The notes: generated by a model from the letters alone, not told the origin. A stretch of 64,000 nucleotides of DNA from Verrucomicrobiota bacterium (GCA_963205105.1 CAUJJW010000085.1:1-64000), one strand, 5' to 3'; positions 15,530-25,575 are shown, counted from the first letter of the stretch. Numbers and translations are program-made.

Positions 15530-16261
15530 TCAGGCGGGTCGAACCAGAAGTTCTTCCACGACCGCGCGCGGCGGCAGGTTGAGCACGAACAGCACGCAGG
15601 ACGCGACATCCTCCGCCTGCAGCATGCGCGCGCGCGCTTCGGGTCCGGGAGGCGCCGGGCGCTTGTCCAACAACGGGGTGTCGATGTCGCCAGGAAGCAG
15701 TGCACAGGCCCGGATGCCGCGCGGACGTTCCTCGGCGTTGATGGCCTGGGTCAGGCCGAGCAATCCGAACTTGCTCGCCGAATAGGCGGGCCCTGCCTTC
15801 GGGCTGGCCTGGCGCGCGGCGTCGGAAATCACATTCACGATCGTGCCGCTGCCCCGGGTCCGCATCGACGGCAGAAACGCCTGCACACACCAGTAGGCGC
15901 CGTCCAGGTTCGTTCCCACGAGATGCCGGTAATTCGCGGGGGAAAGAACCTCGAGACTGCGTTCCGGGGTGTTGGTTCCGGCGGCGTTGATCAGGGCATC
16001 GACCTGACCGAACGCACGCAGGATTTCCTGGCCCACCCGCGCCACCTGGGCTTCGTCGCTGATGTCGCACGGGCACGTCAGGTGGGGTGCCCCGGTCGGG
16101 AACGGCGACAGAAGCGCTGCCGTCGAGGCCAAGGCTTCCGGCCGGCGCCCGATCAGGGCCACCCGCCATCCCTCACGAGAGAGAGCGATGGCGGTGGCAC
16201 GGCCGACACCGGAACCGGCTCCGGTGATTACCGCGTTTCGAGTGGGTGCAGGCGAACTCAT
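15530..16261 (-). CDS. Short-chain dehydrogenase/reductase
   Basis: NAD(P)-dependent oxidoreductase of the classical SDR family, 243 residues. It shows the cofactor motif TGAGSGVG, an NxD-type acidic position (CDISD), the structural NAAG motif and the catalytic YSASK. A Ser upstream (NVISDAA) completes the triad. Arg following the glycine motif (GRRPE) suggests NADPH preference. The substrate cannot be predicted. It sits between an EF-hand membrane protein and the small TPR gene on the same strand, with 27 bases from the former. Confidence 0.9.
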   Translation of the reverse strand: MSSPAPTRNAVITGAGSGVGRATAIALSREGWRVALIGRRPEALASTAALLSPFPTGAPHLTCPCDISDEAQVARVGQEILRAFGQVDALINAAGTNTPERSLEVLSPANYRHLVGTNLDGAYWCVQAFLPSMRTRGSGTIVNVISDAARQASPKAGPAYSASKFGLLGLTQAINAEERPRGIRACALLPGDIDTPLLDKRPAPPGPEARARMLQAEDVASCVLFVLNLPPRAVVEELLVRPA

Positions 16262-16288
16262 GGGCGATGGAAGGAGGAGCGCGTGGCG

Positions 16289-18568
16289 CTATTTCGCAGG
16301 TGCCGGAGCCGCGGCTGGCGGAGCCGGCGGAGTAGCCGGCGGCGCGTTGGTCTCTTTGGGAATGCCGATGAATTCGGTGAGGGAAACCTTCGGCGCTTTG
16401 TCGGGATCTGTTCCCATGGCTCCTTTGGACCACTTCCAGATGAAGCCGTAGGAATTCAGAAGGCTGTACACGAACCCGATCGCGATGGCGAAGGCCACCA
16501 GCTTCGGCCAGACCACCGGCGGCTCCGCGAACTTGTCGTCCACGGCCGGCAATGTCCCAGCCGGCAGCTTGGCCATGGAGGTCAGGGAACGTCCCAGCGA
16601 CACCGGAACGCGGACGCGGCCGTTCACGGCCCAGCCACCGGCGTCCAGGATGGGACCCAGGTTGCGTTGGCGGAGCTTGAGCCACGCAATGAGCATGGAA
16701 GGTCCCGAAACCACGAAGAGCAAACCAATGAGGGCGAGGACCAACTGCCAGAACGGCAGACCGATCAGGCCGGTCAACTTAGCGCCCACCGTGGCGATGG
16801 CGGTGCCGATGGCGCCGAAGGCCACGCCCAAGGCGGCGACCGTGCCGACGTCGATCTTCTTGGCTTCAGCGGGCTTGGCCTTGTCGACGTTGGCGGTGGC
16901 GGTGGCGGCGCTCGCCAGTTTGGCATCGGCGGCGGCCTCGGCGGCGGCGGCGCGCTTGGCCACCTGTTCCTCCACGGCGCGGATCAACTTCTTGTAAGGC
17001 GCCCAAAACGCCTGGCGGATGCTGATCGGGTTCTCGATGACCTTGGTGATGGTGGCATCCCAGTCGCGCCCCTTGCGGTCGTAGAAGAGACCGTTGCGTC
17101 CGACCATCAGGTTGTCGCTGTCGCCGTCGGTGAAGGCCACCGCGATGGTCATCTTCTCACCGGTGGGCCGCGAACAATCGCAGTAGGCGAGGTAGGTTTT
17201 GGCCAGACCGGCCAAGGCGGCGTGTTTGCCGGGGTCATCGACCCGGACGCAGAGTTCGCAAGCCCGCCCGTCGAGGTAGAGCGTGCCGACCTGGAAGCTG
17301 GCGGTGTACTCCGGATCGTAGAAGTCCGAGAAACTGACGAAGTTGTTCAGCAGACGATGGAGGTCCCGATAGTACCGGATGAGCCGTTCCACACTGTCGA
17401 TGGCATTGGATTCGGCCTCCAGAGCCTTGTCCTGGGCGATCAGCTTGTTGATTTCCGTCTGGGCCGGGGTGGCGAGAATGGCGCGAATCCGCGCCAAACC
17501 GAGGGTCTCGACGGTTCCCGTCGGTTTAGCCGAACTCCAAGCCTCGAAGGGCAGGAGGCGCCCTTTCAGGTCCAGCCATTCGGCTTCGGTGAGGACCGTT
17601 TTGTCCTTGCCCAGAATCGGACCGATCGCGGCGGCATTGAGTGCGGCGACTTCGGCGGCCCAGGCGGGGTTAATGCCTTCTTTCAAGGGCAGCGGGCGCC
17701 CTGCCTCGACACGCGACAACGGGAATCCGGCAACCTCCTGCGCCGTGATCTTCATGTCATGCGAGGCGACGGCCAGGTACTCCTCCTCCTTGCGGTTGAG
17801 GGCACCCAGGGCTCGCGGGTCAAAGGCCGCCAATCGGCACCGGCCAAAGTAATCGTCCACCTTGACCCGGATCGCCTTCAGCGCGTTCACTGCGTCGCCG
17901 GTGGCGGCGCCCAACGGGAGAATGGTCGCGGCGTCGGTCTCGGACTTCTTCGACCACTCCTCGAAAGCCTTCAGTTCGGTGAAAAACGCATCGGCTTTGG
18001 CCTGGGTGATTCCCGGCTTTCCGCTGCGGTCGGTCTCACTGCCCATCGTTCCCAGGATGTCCTCAATGACCTTCTGCAGGGCGGGATCGGTCGCCGCATC
18101 GGCCGGAAGGATGCCGTCGCCATTAAACTTCGTCTGAACGAAAATCTTGGCGGTGTCACCAACGTCGGCGAGCGAGATGCCGGAAGCGTCGGCTCGGCCG
18201 AGGTTTTTCAGGATCTGCCGGGCGGAAGCGAGGATTGCCTTACCGGAGGGTGATTGGTCGTTGATCTGATCCAGCGGAAGGGTGTCGCTGCCGCTCTTCA
18301 AGGCCGCCATGTCCTTGAGGTGATCCTCGGCCCATTGGACGGCCGCGATGACTTCCGGGGCACGAACCCGGCCATCCTTGTCGTGATCGATCAGTCCAAG
18401 GGTGCGCTCGTCGAATTCAATGCCTTTGACGGGACAAGAAAGAGCGACCCAAAGCTTCTGGTCGAGATTCTCCAGTTCGCGGAAATCGGCGGCGGAGTCA
18501 AAGCGGACCTGGTCAAGACCACCGGCGCGAAAAAAACGCCACCGGTGGGAGGATGTTGTTTGGCTCAT
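16289..18568 (-). CDS. Large EF-hand membrane protein, function unknown
   Basis: A 759-residue protein. An EF-hand calcium loop is visible at residues 61-72 (DHDKDGRVRAPE, with Asp at 1, 3, 5 and Glu at 12). The middle part is a soluble region without a domain I recognise; a later segment has YLDGRACELCVRV and a CDCS motif. An Ala-rich coiled-coil-like stretch precedes three membrane segments near the C terminus (TVAALGVAFGAIGTAIATVG, LVLALIGLLFVVSGPSMLI, LVAFAIAIGFVYSLL), and the protein ends in an Ala/Pro-rich tail. I believe similar proteins occur in Planctomycetes and Verrucomicrobia, but no function is established to my knowledge. The ATG at 18568 lacks a clear Shine-Dalgarno. Confidence 0.75.
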   Translation of the reverse strand: MSQTTSSHRWRFFRAGGLDQVRFDSAADFRELENLDQKLWVALSCPVKGIEFDERTLGLIDHDKDGRVRAPEVIAAVQWAEDHLKDMAALKSGSDTLPLDQINDQSPSGKAILASARQILKNLGRADASGISLADVGDTAKIFVQTKFNGDGILPADAATDPALQKVIEDILGTMGSETDRSGKPGITQAKADAFFTELKAFEEWSKKSETDAATILPLGAATGDAVNALKAIRVKVDDYFGRCRLAAFDPRALGALNRKEEEYLAVASHDMKITAQEVAGFPLSRVEAGRPLPLKEGINPAWAAEVAALNAAAIGPILGKDKTVLTEAEWLDLKGRLLPFEAWSSAKPTGTVETLGLARIRAILATPAQTEINKLIAQDKALEAESNAIDSVERLIRYYRDLHRLLNNFVSFSDFYDPEYTASFQVGTLYLDGRACELCVRVDDPGKHAALAGLAKTYLAYCDCSRPTGEKMTIAVAFTDGDSDNLMVGRNGLFYDRKGRDWDATITKVIENPISIRQAFWAPYKKLIRAVEEQVAKRAAAAEAAADAKLASAATATANVDKAKPAEAKKIDVGTVAALGVAFGAIGTAIATVGAKLTGLIGLPFWQLVLALIGLLFVVSGPSMLIAWLKLRQRNLGPILDAGGWAVNGRVRVPVSLGRSLTSMAKLPAGTLPAVDDKFAEPPVVWPKLVAFAIAIGFVYSLLNSYGFIWKWSKGAMGTDPDKAPKVSLTEFIGIPKETNAPPATPPAPPAAAPAPAK

Positions 18569-18740
18569 GTGCTATTCGGGAGGGTTGGGTGCCATCGCCC
18601 ACCGAACGACTGGTCTTACGAACTCGACGACTTGGGGGCGACGGCGCGGAAAAGCTAAGGTGTTCCCCTACGTTGGCAATGAGATACAAGCCGCCAGGGA
18701 TCCCGTTTGCGGCCGGGATGGCTTGTGCCAGTCTGCGCCC

Positions 18741-19850
18741 ATGACGCCGTTGCCGCTGCGGGAATTCCATCAAAGCCTTGGGAGCTCGTTCCTGGATCTG
18801 AACGGGTTCGAGGCGGTGAAGGACTATGGCGATGCCTCAGCGGAACACCGGGCGTTGACCGGGGCCTGCGGCTGGCTGGACCTCTCGTTTCGAAACCGAC
18901 TGGTCCTGCTGGGGGCCGACCGCCAGAAACTGCTCAACGGCCAGGTCACCAACAACATCAAGGACCTCCAACCCGGCACGGGCTGTTATGCCGCCATGGT
19001 GAACGCCAAAGCCAAAATGGTGGCAGACCTGCATGTGCATGCCCTTGCGGACGAACTTCTTCTGGATCTGGAACCCGGAACCGGCGCGCCCATCACTGAG
19101 CGGTTGAACAAGTTCATCGTGGCGGATGACGTGCAGATCGTGGATGCCGCTCCTCATTATGGTTTGCTGAGCCTGCAGGGACCGCGAGCCCTGCGCGCCA
19201 TCGAAGCTCTAGGCCTCTTCCCCACCGTCCCGTCCGAGGCCTACCGATCGGTGAAGGTCGACGACCCGACCCTGGGCACCCTGTACCTGATGAACCTGCC
19301 CCGGCTTGGCTCGAAGGGGTTCGATGTCTATGTGCCGACCGCATCCCTGGGCGCGGTGGCCGACAAGATGTTGGCAGCGGCTCGGGATCAGGGAGGCCGC
19401 GCTGCAGGCTGGTCCGCCCTGGAAGTGGCACGGATCGAAGCGGGCATCCCTCGGTATGGACAGGACATGGATGACACGATTCTTCCACCCGAGGCAGGAT
19501 TGGCGGATCGGGCGATCAGCTACACCAAGGGCTGTTACAGCGGCCAGGAGGTCATCGCGCGCATCCGAACCTACGGTCAGGTCTCGAAGGCCCTGCGGGG
19601 CTTGGTGCTTTCGGGCGTGACAGGAGATCTGCCAACGGCCCGAACCAAGCTCTTCAAGGACGGCAAGGATGTGGGATTCCTGACCAGCATCGCCCGTTCG
19701 CCGCTTCGGGGAGAAGTGATTGCGCTGGGCTACGTTCGGCGGGAATGCAACGCCCCCGGGGTCAAGCTGCAGGTGGGTTCGGCGGAGTCCATCCAGGGTG
19801 CGGTCGTGGTTCCCTTGCCGTTCGTGGGCGGGGAAATGGCCACCGCTTAG
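18741..19850 (+). CDS. ygfZ: YgfZ/GcvT-like folate-binding protein
   Basis: Tetrahydrofolate-dependent protein needed for maintenance of some iron-sulfur enzymes. The 369-residue sequence has the family signature KGCYSGQEVIARIR (K-G-C-Y-x-G-Q-E) and the N-terminal GcvT-like fold (LVLLGADRQKLLNGQVTNNI). The start MTPLPLREFHQ at 18741 is chosen because upstream codons are antisense to the EF-hand gene and are not conserved. It is divergent from the EF-hand gene, and precedes yajC by 129 bases. Ends with TAG, showing that the host uses amber as a stop. Confidence 0.88.
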   Translation: MTPLPLREFHQSLGSSFLDLNGFEAVKDYGDASAEHRALTGACGWLDLSFRNRLVLLGADRQKLLNGQVTNNIKDLQPGTGCYAAMVNAKAKMVADLHVHALADELLLDLEPGTGAPITERLNKFIVADDVQIVDAAPHYGLLSLQGPRALRAIEALGLFPTVPSEAYRSVKVDDPTLGTLYLMNLPRLGSKGFDVYVPTASLGAVADKMLAAARDQGGRAAGWSALEVARIEAGIPRYGQDMDDTILPPEAGLADRAISYTKGCYSGQEVIARIRTYGQVSKALRGLVLSGVTGDLPTARTKLFKDGKDVGFLTSIARSPLRGEVIALGYVRRECNAPGVKLQVGSAESIQGAVVVPLPFVGGEMATA

Positions 19851-19979
19851 GCCTTGTGGCACAAGCAAGTGCAGAGGGTGCTTGCCCCGGATCGCGGGCG
19901 GCCGAGTCGTTTGTGCCTCACGTTGGGCTTGCCACAAGTTCGGCCATCCCGCAGTTTCGCCGCTCTATTCTTGGTCATC

Positions 19980-20315
19980 ATGACGCAAGTCCTTGTTTCG
20001 TCAGTCATTTTGGGCTTCGCCCCACCGGCCGCGCCAGGCACTCAAAGTACGGCGCCGGCCTGGGTGCAGCTCGTGCCATTCGTCCTCCTCCTGGTGGTGA
20101 TGTACCTCATGGTCATCATGCCCCAGCAAAAGAAGGCGAAACAACACGCCGCCCTGCTCAAGGCGCTCAAGCCCGGTGACAAAGTCGTCACCACCTCCGG
20201 CATTGTGGGGGTGGTCGTCGGCATTCGAGACCACTTCGTCACCATCCGTTCCGAGGATACCAAGCTCGAACTGCTCAAGAGCGCCATCCAGGAAGTGACC
20301 GAGCGCAAGCCCTGA
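19980..20315 (+). CDS. yajC: Preprotein translocase accessory subunit YajC
   Basis: Single-span inner-membrane protein of the SecDF-YajC complex, 111 residues. The membrane segment WVQLVPFVLLLVVMYLMVIM is followed by PQQKKAKQHAALLKALKPGD and VVTTSGIVGVVVGI, the standard YajC pattern. The ATG at 19980 gives a short N terminus of normal length. It is followed after 23 bases by the secDF fusion, the usual gene order. Confidence 0.95.
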   Translation: MTQVLVSSVILGFAPPAAPGTQSTAPAWVQLVPFVLLLVVMYLMVIMPQQKKAKQHAALLKALKPGDKVVTTSGIVGVVVGIRDHFVTIRSEDTKLELLKSAIQEVTERKP

Positions 20316-20338
20316 TCCCGATCCCACCGTCCCGCCGC

Positions 20339-22882
20339 ATGAAGAATCCGTTTCCCTGGCTGATCGCCGTTGTCGTGGTCATCCTTTGGTCCGCGTACGA
20401 ATTGTATCCCCCGACCGGTCGACCCCTCCTCGCCCAGGTGGAACGGGACGCCGAAAACACCCAGGACCCCATTTTCCGGGAAATCCTGACCAAGGCGCGG
20501 GAAGCGGAGGCGAAAGGAGCCAACCCTTTCAACAGCTTCCTCTCCGCGGCCGGCACCAACAGTCTGGAACGCTTCTTCCCGCGCGTTGAGATCCCCGCCG
20601 GCAAGGAGACGAACCGCACCATTCTCAACCACGTCCAGCGCGCCGCCCTCGGCCAGCTCAAGCTCGGTCTCGATCTCCAGGGCGGTATGTCCTTCCTGGT
20701 CCAGATGAAGACCAACGAATTCAAGGACAGCGACGCTCTCGAACGCGCCCTCGATCAGGCCGTGGAAATCCTCCGTCGCCGCGTCGACAAGTACGGCGTC
20801 GCCGAACCCACGATTCAGAAGTCCGGCACCGACCGCATCGAAATCCAGATGCCCGGCCTCACGGACGCCGAGAAGACTGAGGTCAAACAACAGATTGAAC
20901 GCGCCGCCTTCCTCGAATTCCGGATGGTTCACCCCGAGAACGCGCGCCTTCTGGAAGAGGGCCTGATTCCCGCCGGCTACGAGATCCTGACCGAAGTTCA
21001 GAAGAACCGCGACGGTTCCACCTCTTCCACGCCACTTCTGGTGAAGAAGAAGCCCGAGGACGGGCTGACCGGCAAATACATCACCCGCGCGGATGCCATC
21101 CCCGACCCGATGACCGGGGAACCCAAGATCGAGTTCGAGTTCAACGGCGATGGCGCACGCATCTTCTCCGACATCACCCGGCGCTGGAGCCCGCGTGAAG
21201 GCGGTCCCGGAGGCACCCAATACTTCCGAATGGGCATCGTGCTGGACGGTGTTCTGTACTCCGCCCCGCGCATCCTGGGCGAAATCCCCGGCGGACGCGG
21301 CGTCATCACCGGCAATTTCGATATTCAGGAGGCCTTCGAATTGGCGAATGTGCTCATGAATCCGTTGGAGGCGTCGGTGTCCATCATCGAGGAAAACTCC
21401 GTCGCTGCCACCCTGGGTGCCGATTCCATCGCCAGCGGCGTTCGGGCCACCCTGATCGGCACCGCCTTGGTTGTGGTGTTCATGTTGGTCTACTACATGG
21501 TCGGCGGCGTCGTCGCCAACGTGGCCTTGCTCCTGAACATTTTCATCCTGCTGGGGGTGATGTGCTCGATTGATTCCACCCTCACCCTGCCCGGCATCGC
21601 CGGCATCGTGCTGACCGCCGGCATGGCGGTCGACGCCAACGTCCTCATCTTCGAACGTATTCGTGAGGAACTCGCCGCCGGCAAGTCCCTGCGCGGGGCG
21701 CTGAACGCAGGTTACGGCAAGGTTTTCTGGACGATCTTCGACTCCAACCTCACCACGCTGATCTCCGCGGTTATCATGATCTGGCTCGGGACTGGTCCGG
21801 TGAAAGGCTTCGGCGTCACCCTGGCGATCGGTCTTTGCGTCAGCATGTTCACCGCCCTGGTGGTCACCCGGCTCATCTTCGACTACCTCATCGGCCGCGG
21901 CATCCTGACGGAATTCAAGATGATGTCGCTGATCAAACCCACGCAGATCGACTTCATGAAGCTGGCCAAGCCGGCGTTCGCCCTGTCCTGGATCCTGATC
22001 CTCATCGGAATGGGCTACGGGATCTACCGCGGCAAGGACGTGCTCGGAGTGGATTTCGCCGGCGGTGACTCCATCACCTTCAGCTACCAGCAAAAGGTGT
22101 CCGTCGCCGAAGTCCGCGATGTGCTCGCCAAACAGGGCATCACGGACGCCCAGATCGTTCCCAAGTCCAGTCCCGGCGGCGGTTTGCCCACGATCCAGGT
22201 CATTGTGCCGTTCAGCGAGGACGGCAAACTCGGCGCACAGGTGCAGAAGCTGATCCCGGATTCCTTCCCGAACGCCGGATTGTCGGTGAAGCAAATCGAC
22301 CGTAAGGGTCCGGCCGTGGGTGACGAGATTCAGCTCTCGGCCTTGAAGTCGCTGCTATTGGCGCTCTTCGGCGTTCTGGTCTACGTCGCCTTCCGCTATG
22401 AGTTTTCGTTCTCCATCGGAGCGGTGATCGCGATCATCCACGACGTCTTGATGACCATGGGCTGGTTCTTCCTGACCGACCGTCAGCTCAGCGCACCCAT
22501 GGTGGCCGCGATCCTCACCATCGTCGGTTTTTCGATCAACGACACCATCGTCATCTTTGACCGTATTCGCGAAGACCTGAAATTGGGCATCAAGGGCAGC
22601 TTCCGCGATGTCATGAACCTGGCGATCAACCAGACCCTCAGCCGTACGATCATCACCTCCGGTACGGTTTTCCTGGCTACCCTCTCGCTCTATGTGTTCG
22701 GCGGCAGCGTCATCAATGACTTCGCCTTTACCTTCCTGGTCGGCCTCCTGACCGGCACATATTCAACGATCTACATCGCCAGCGCCGTGGTGCTCTGGTG
22801 GCACAAGGGCCATCGTCCGGTCATCGGTCCCGTCCAGTCCGGCGCCCCCCAGATCCCACCGCCCGCGCCGGCGAGCGCCTAG
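20339..22882 (+). CDS. secDF: SecDF fusion, proton-driven Sec accessory protein
   Basis: An 847-residue fusion of SecD and SecF, which pull translocating proteins across the inner membrane using the proton gradient. The SecD half has TM1 (WLIAVVVVILWSAYELY), the D1 motif LGLDLQGG, the P1 periplasmic domain (DKYGVAEPTIQKSG, GTDRIEIQMPG) and a TM bundle with GMAVDANVLIFERIREEL. The SecF half begins near residue 540 (IDFMKLAKPAFALSW), has GVDFAGGDSITF and ends with VGFSINDTIVIFDRIRED and the last membrane helices. The fused form occurs in several phyla. Operonic with yajC; stop TAG. Confidence 0.96.
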   Translation: MKNPFPWLIAVVVVILWSAYELYPPTGRPLLAQVERDAENTQDPIFREILTKAREAEAKGANPFNSFLSAAGTNSLERFFPRVEIPAGKETNRTILNHVQRAALGQLKLGLDLQGGMSFLVQMKTNEFKDSDALERALDQAVEILRRRVDKYGVAEPTIQKSGTDRIEIQMPGLTDAEKTEVKQQIERAAFLEFRMVHPENARLLEEGLIPAGYEILTEVQKNRDGSTSSTPLLVKKKPEDGLTGKYITRADAIPDPMTGEPKIEFEFNGDGARIFSDITRRWSPREGGPGGTQYFRMGIVLDGVLYSAPRILGEIPGGRGVITGNFDIQEAFELANVLMNPLEASVSIIEENSVAATLGADSIASGVRATLIGTALVVVFMLVYYMVGGVVANVALLLNIFILLGVMCSIDSTLTLPGIAGIVLTAGMAVDANVLIFERIREELAAGKSLRGALNAGYGKVFWTIFDSNLTTLISAVIMIWLGTGPVKGFGVTLAIGLCVSMFTALVVTRLIFDYLIGRGILTEFKMMSLIKPTQIDFMKLAKPAFALSWILILIGMGYGIYRGKDVLGVDFAGGDSITFSYQQKVSVAEVRDVLAKQGITDAQIVPKSSPGGGLPTIQVIVPFSEDGKLGAQVQKLIPDSFPNAGLSVKQIDRKGPAVGDEIQLSALKSLLLALFGVLVYVAFRYEFSFSIGAVIAIIHDVLMTMGWFFLTDRQLSAPMVAAILTIVGFSINDTIVIFDRIREDLKLGIKGSFRDVMNLAINQTLSRTIITSGTVFLATLSLYVFGGSVINDFAFTFLVGLLTGTYSTIYIASAVVLWWHKGHRPVIGPVQSGAPQIPPPAPASA

Positions 22883-22893
22883 TTTTTGTTCTC

Positions 22894-23841
22894 ATGCACG
22901 GCCAGATCACCGCGTGGCATTGGGCCGCATTCCTGATTGCGGTGGTGGTCTTGCTGGCCTTGGACCTCGGCGTATTTCACCGGAAAGCGCGCGAGGTTCG
23001 GCTGAGGGAAGCGATTGGTTGGACCACATTCTGGGTCCTGCTCGCCCTCAGTTTTGGGCTTTGGATCTACCGGACCAAAACGAGGGAGGATGGACTCCAG
23101 TTCCTCACCGGCTATTTGATCGAATTGTCGTTGTCCATGGACAACGTGTTCGTCATCGCCCTGATCTTCTCCTACTTCGGCGTCCCTCTGCGCTTCCAGC
23201 ACCGGGTGCTGTTCTGGGGCATCATGGGGGCGATCATCATGCGCGGCGTCATGATCGGAGCCGGGGCCGCTCTCATCAAACAGTTCCACTGGCTGCTCTA
23301 CGTGCTCGGCGCGTTCCTTGTCATTACCGGTGTCCGCATGCTGTTCGGGGGTGAAAACAAGGTGGACCCCGATCGGAATCCCGTGCTCCGACTCGCCCGT
23401 AGGTTCTTCCCCATCAGCAAACAGTTCGACGGCCAAAAGTTCATCACCTCGGTGAACGGTCGGCAGATGCTCACCCCCATGGCCCTGGTGTTGATCATGG
23501 TGGAAACCACCGACCTCGTGTTTGCCTTGGATTCCATTCCCGCCATCTTCGCCATCACCCAGGATTCCTTCATCGTCTTCACCTCGAACGTCTTCGCCAT
23601 CCTCGGGCTCCGGTCCCTGTACTTTGCCCTGGCCGGCGCCATCGCCTATTTCCGCTACCTCAAGATCGGCCTCTCGCTGGTGCTCGTCTTTATCGGCGTC
23701 AAGATGCTCCTCGGCATCTGGCAACTCAAAATCGATATCGGCTGGGCATTGGGAACCGTCGGGTCAATCCTCGCCCTCAGCGTGATCGCCTCCTTGATCG
23801 CCAGCTGGAGGGACAAGGACTCCCAGGCGCCATCCGCCTGA
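22894..23841 (+). CDS. TerC/Alx-family membrane protein
   Basis: A 315-residue integral membrane protein of the TerC family, linked in other bacteria to manganese export and metallation of exported proteins. The conserved acidic metal-site motifs are ELSLSMDNVFVIALIFSYF and VETTDLVFALDSIPAIFAIT. About nine hydrophobic helices are visible, with a central cytoplasmic loop (NKVDPDRNPVLRLARRFFP). The ATG at 22894 is used, 11 bases after the secDF stop; an extension to 22798 would overlap secDF. Placement behind SecDF fits the idea that TerC loads metals on proteins exported through Sec, although that link is inference. Confidence 0.9.
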   Translation: MHGQITAWHWAAFLIAVVVLLALDLGVFHRKAREVRLREAIGWTTFWVLLALSFGLWIYRTKTREDGLQFLTGYLIELSLSMDNVFVIALIFSYFGVPLRFQHRVLFWGIMGAIIMRGVMIGAGAALIKQFHWLLYVLGAFLVITGVRMLFGGENKVDPDRNPVLRLARRFFPISKQFDGQKFITSVNGRQMLTPMALVLIMVETTDLVFALDSIPAIFAITQDSFIVFTSNVFAILGLRSLYFALAGAIAYFRYLKIGLSLVLVFIGVKMLLGIWQLKIDIGWALGTVGSILALSVIASLIASWRDKDSQAPSA

Positions 23842-23853
23842 GACCCGACCAAC

Positions 23854-25575
23854 ATGAAGTACCGATGGCTCCTCGCCCCGCACCGCCCGGATGAGGCTCT
23901 CCGCCTATCGCGCGAAGGCGGTATCTCCCCCCTCCTCGCCCAATGCCTCATCAATCGGGACTTCACCACCCCTGAGGCCATTGCCGGTTTTCTGAATCCC
24001 CGCCTCAAGGACCTGGCTGACCCATTCCTGCTCCCCAACATGGGGACCGCGGTGGACCGCCTGTTCCGGGCCCGATCCCAAGGGGAGGCCCTGGTCATTT
24101 ACGGCGACTACGACGTCGACGGCGTCACATCCACCGCCCTCCTGATCGAATTCCTGGAACGCCTCGGTTGGCAGGTCTCGCATTTCCTTCCCCATCGCAT
24201 GGACGAGGGCTACGGCCTGAGCCCTGAGGGGGTCGAGAACTGCCTGAACCAGCATCCTGTCTCACTGATTCTGGCAGTCGATTGCGGCTCCACCGCCGTC
24301 GAACCTATCGCCAAGCTACGCAACCGGGGCGTGGATGTCATCGTTCTGGACCATCACCAGATCGCCTCCCCCCCGCCGGACGCCACTGCCCTGGTCAACC
24401 CGCGGGTCGGTGGCGAAGGCACGTGTGGCATGGAGCTGTGCTCCGCCGGCCTGGCCTTCAAGCTCGCCCACGCCATTCTCAAGCGCGGACGCGAGCTCGG
24501 CATCCAGGCCGCCATCGATTTTGACCTGAAACTCCTCCTGGACCTCGTCGCTTTGGGCACCATCGCCGACCTGGTTCCTCTCCGCCGCGAGAACCGCATC
24601 CTGGTCCGGGCCGGTTTGGATCGACTGAACCAGACCCAGCGCCCAGGCCTCCAGGCGCTCTGCGAGATCGCCCAAATCACTTCCACCATCGGCGGCTACG
24701 AAGTGGGCTTTCTCCTGGCCCCCCGTCTCAATGCCGCCGGTCGGCTTGAGGATGCCTGTGAGGCGCTCGACCTTCTCCTCGCCGACGATTATCCGCGCGC
24801 CGCTGGCATCGCACGCAGCCTCGATGCCCGGAATCGGCAACGGCAGCAGATCGAAAAAGCCATCGCCGACGAGGTCATCAGCGCTCTGGACGCACGGTTT
24901 AATCCGCAGACCGACTTCGTCATCGTGGAAGGCCAAATGCCCTGGCACATCGGGGTGGTGGGCATCGTCGCTTCACGGGTTCTCCAGCGGTTTTACCGCC
25001 CGACCATCATCGTCGGGGGTGACGGCGAGGCGTGCCGCGGTTCGGGACGCAGCATCGAAGGCTTCGACCTCGCCAATGCCCTGAGGCATTGCGACGGCCT
25101 GCTGTTGCGGCACGGGGGCCACGCCATGGCGGCCGGCTTGAGCGTCAATCCGGGCAACCTGGACGCGCTCCGGGCCCGGCTCAACGAGCTTGCCCGAACC
25201 ACGCTGCGGCCCGAACAACTCCACCCGCCGCTTCGCCTCGACTGCCACGCCGGTCTCGCCGAACTCACCGAGGAGCAGATCGTCGAACTCGACCTCCTCC
25301 GCCCCACCGGGCAGGGCAATCCCCCCGTTCAAATCATCGTCCCCAACCTGGCGCATGATCGCCCCCCGCAGAAAGTCGGACGCGACCGCCAGCACGCCAA
25401 ATTCTGGGTCACCGACGGACGGGTAACCCGCGAAGCGATCTGGTATGCCTACGGCGATCGCCCCGTTCCGACAGGCCGCTTCGATCTGGCATGCGTTCCG
25501 CACGTCCATGAGTTCAACGGCCGGCGCAGCGTCCAAATGAAGGTGCTCGACTGGCGGCCCGCTCAGGCATTGTGA
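23854..25575 (+). CDS. recJ: Single-stranded-DNA-specific exonuclease RecJ
   Basis: 5'-3' ssDNA exonuclease used in RecF-pathway recombination, mismatch and base-excision repair. The 573-residue protein contains DHH-family motifs: VIYGDYDVDGVTSTALLIEF (motif I), AVDCGST, VIVLDHHQI (the DHH) and, in the DHHA1 domain, CRGSGRSIEGFDLANAL and HGGHAMAAGLSV. A C-terminal OB region completes it (DRQHAKFWVTDGRVTREAIW). It starts 12 bases after the TerC gene. Confidence 0.95.
   Translation: MKYRWLLAPHRPDEALRLSREGGISPLLAQCLINRDFTTPEAIAGFLNPRLKDLADPFLLPNMGTAVDRLFRARSQGEALVIYGDYDVDGVTSTALLIEFLERLGWQVSHFLPHRMDEGYGLSPEGVENCLNQHPVSLILAVDCGSTAVEPIAKLRNRGVDVIVLDHHQIASPPPDATALVNPRVGGEGTCGMELCSAGLAFKLAHAILKRGRELGIQAAIDFDLKLLLDLVALGTIADLVPLRRENRILVRAGLDRLNQTQRPGLQALCEIAQITSTIGGYEVGFLLAPRLNAAGRLEDACEALDLLLADDYPRAAGIARSLDARNRQRQQIEKAIADEVISALDARFNPQTDFVIVEGQMPWHIGVVGIVASRVLQRFYRPTIIVGGDGEACRGSGRSIEGFDLANALRHCDGLLLRHGGHAMAAGLSVNPGNLDALRARLNELARTTLRPEQLHPPLRLDCHAGLAELTEEQIVELDLLRPTGQGNPPVQIIVPNLAHDRPPQKVGRDRQHAKFWVTDGRVTREAIWYAYGDRPVPTGRFDLACVPHVHEFNGRRSVQMKVLDWRPAQAL

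Noticed and set aside
20042-22294. 750-codon minus-strand open frame across secDF, and similar long antisense frames in smc (48921-50939) and dnaE (27257-29497)
   Set aside because: They lie antisense to well-conserved genes; long antisense frames are expected from high third-position GC.
13404-22882. Host-wide reassignment of TAG as a sense codon
   Set aside because: Several conserved host genes (ygfZ at 19848, secDF at 22880, smc at 51072) end at TAG exactly where expected, so the host reads TAG as stop.
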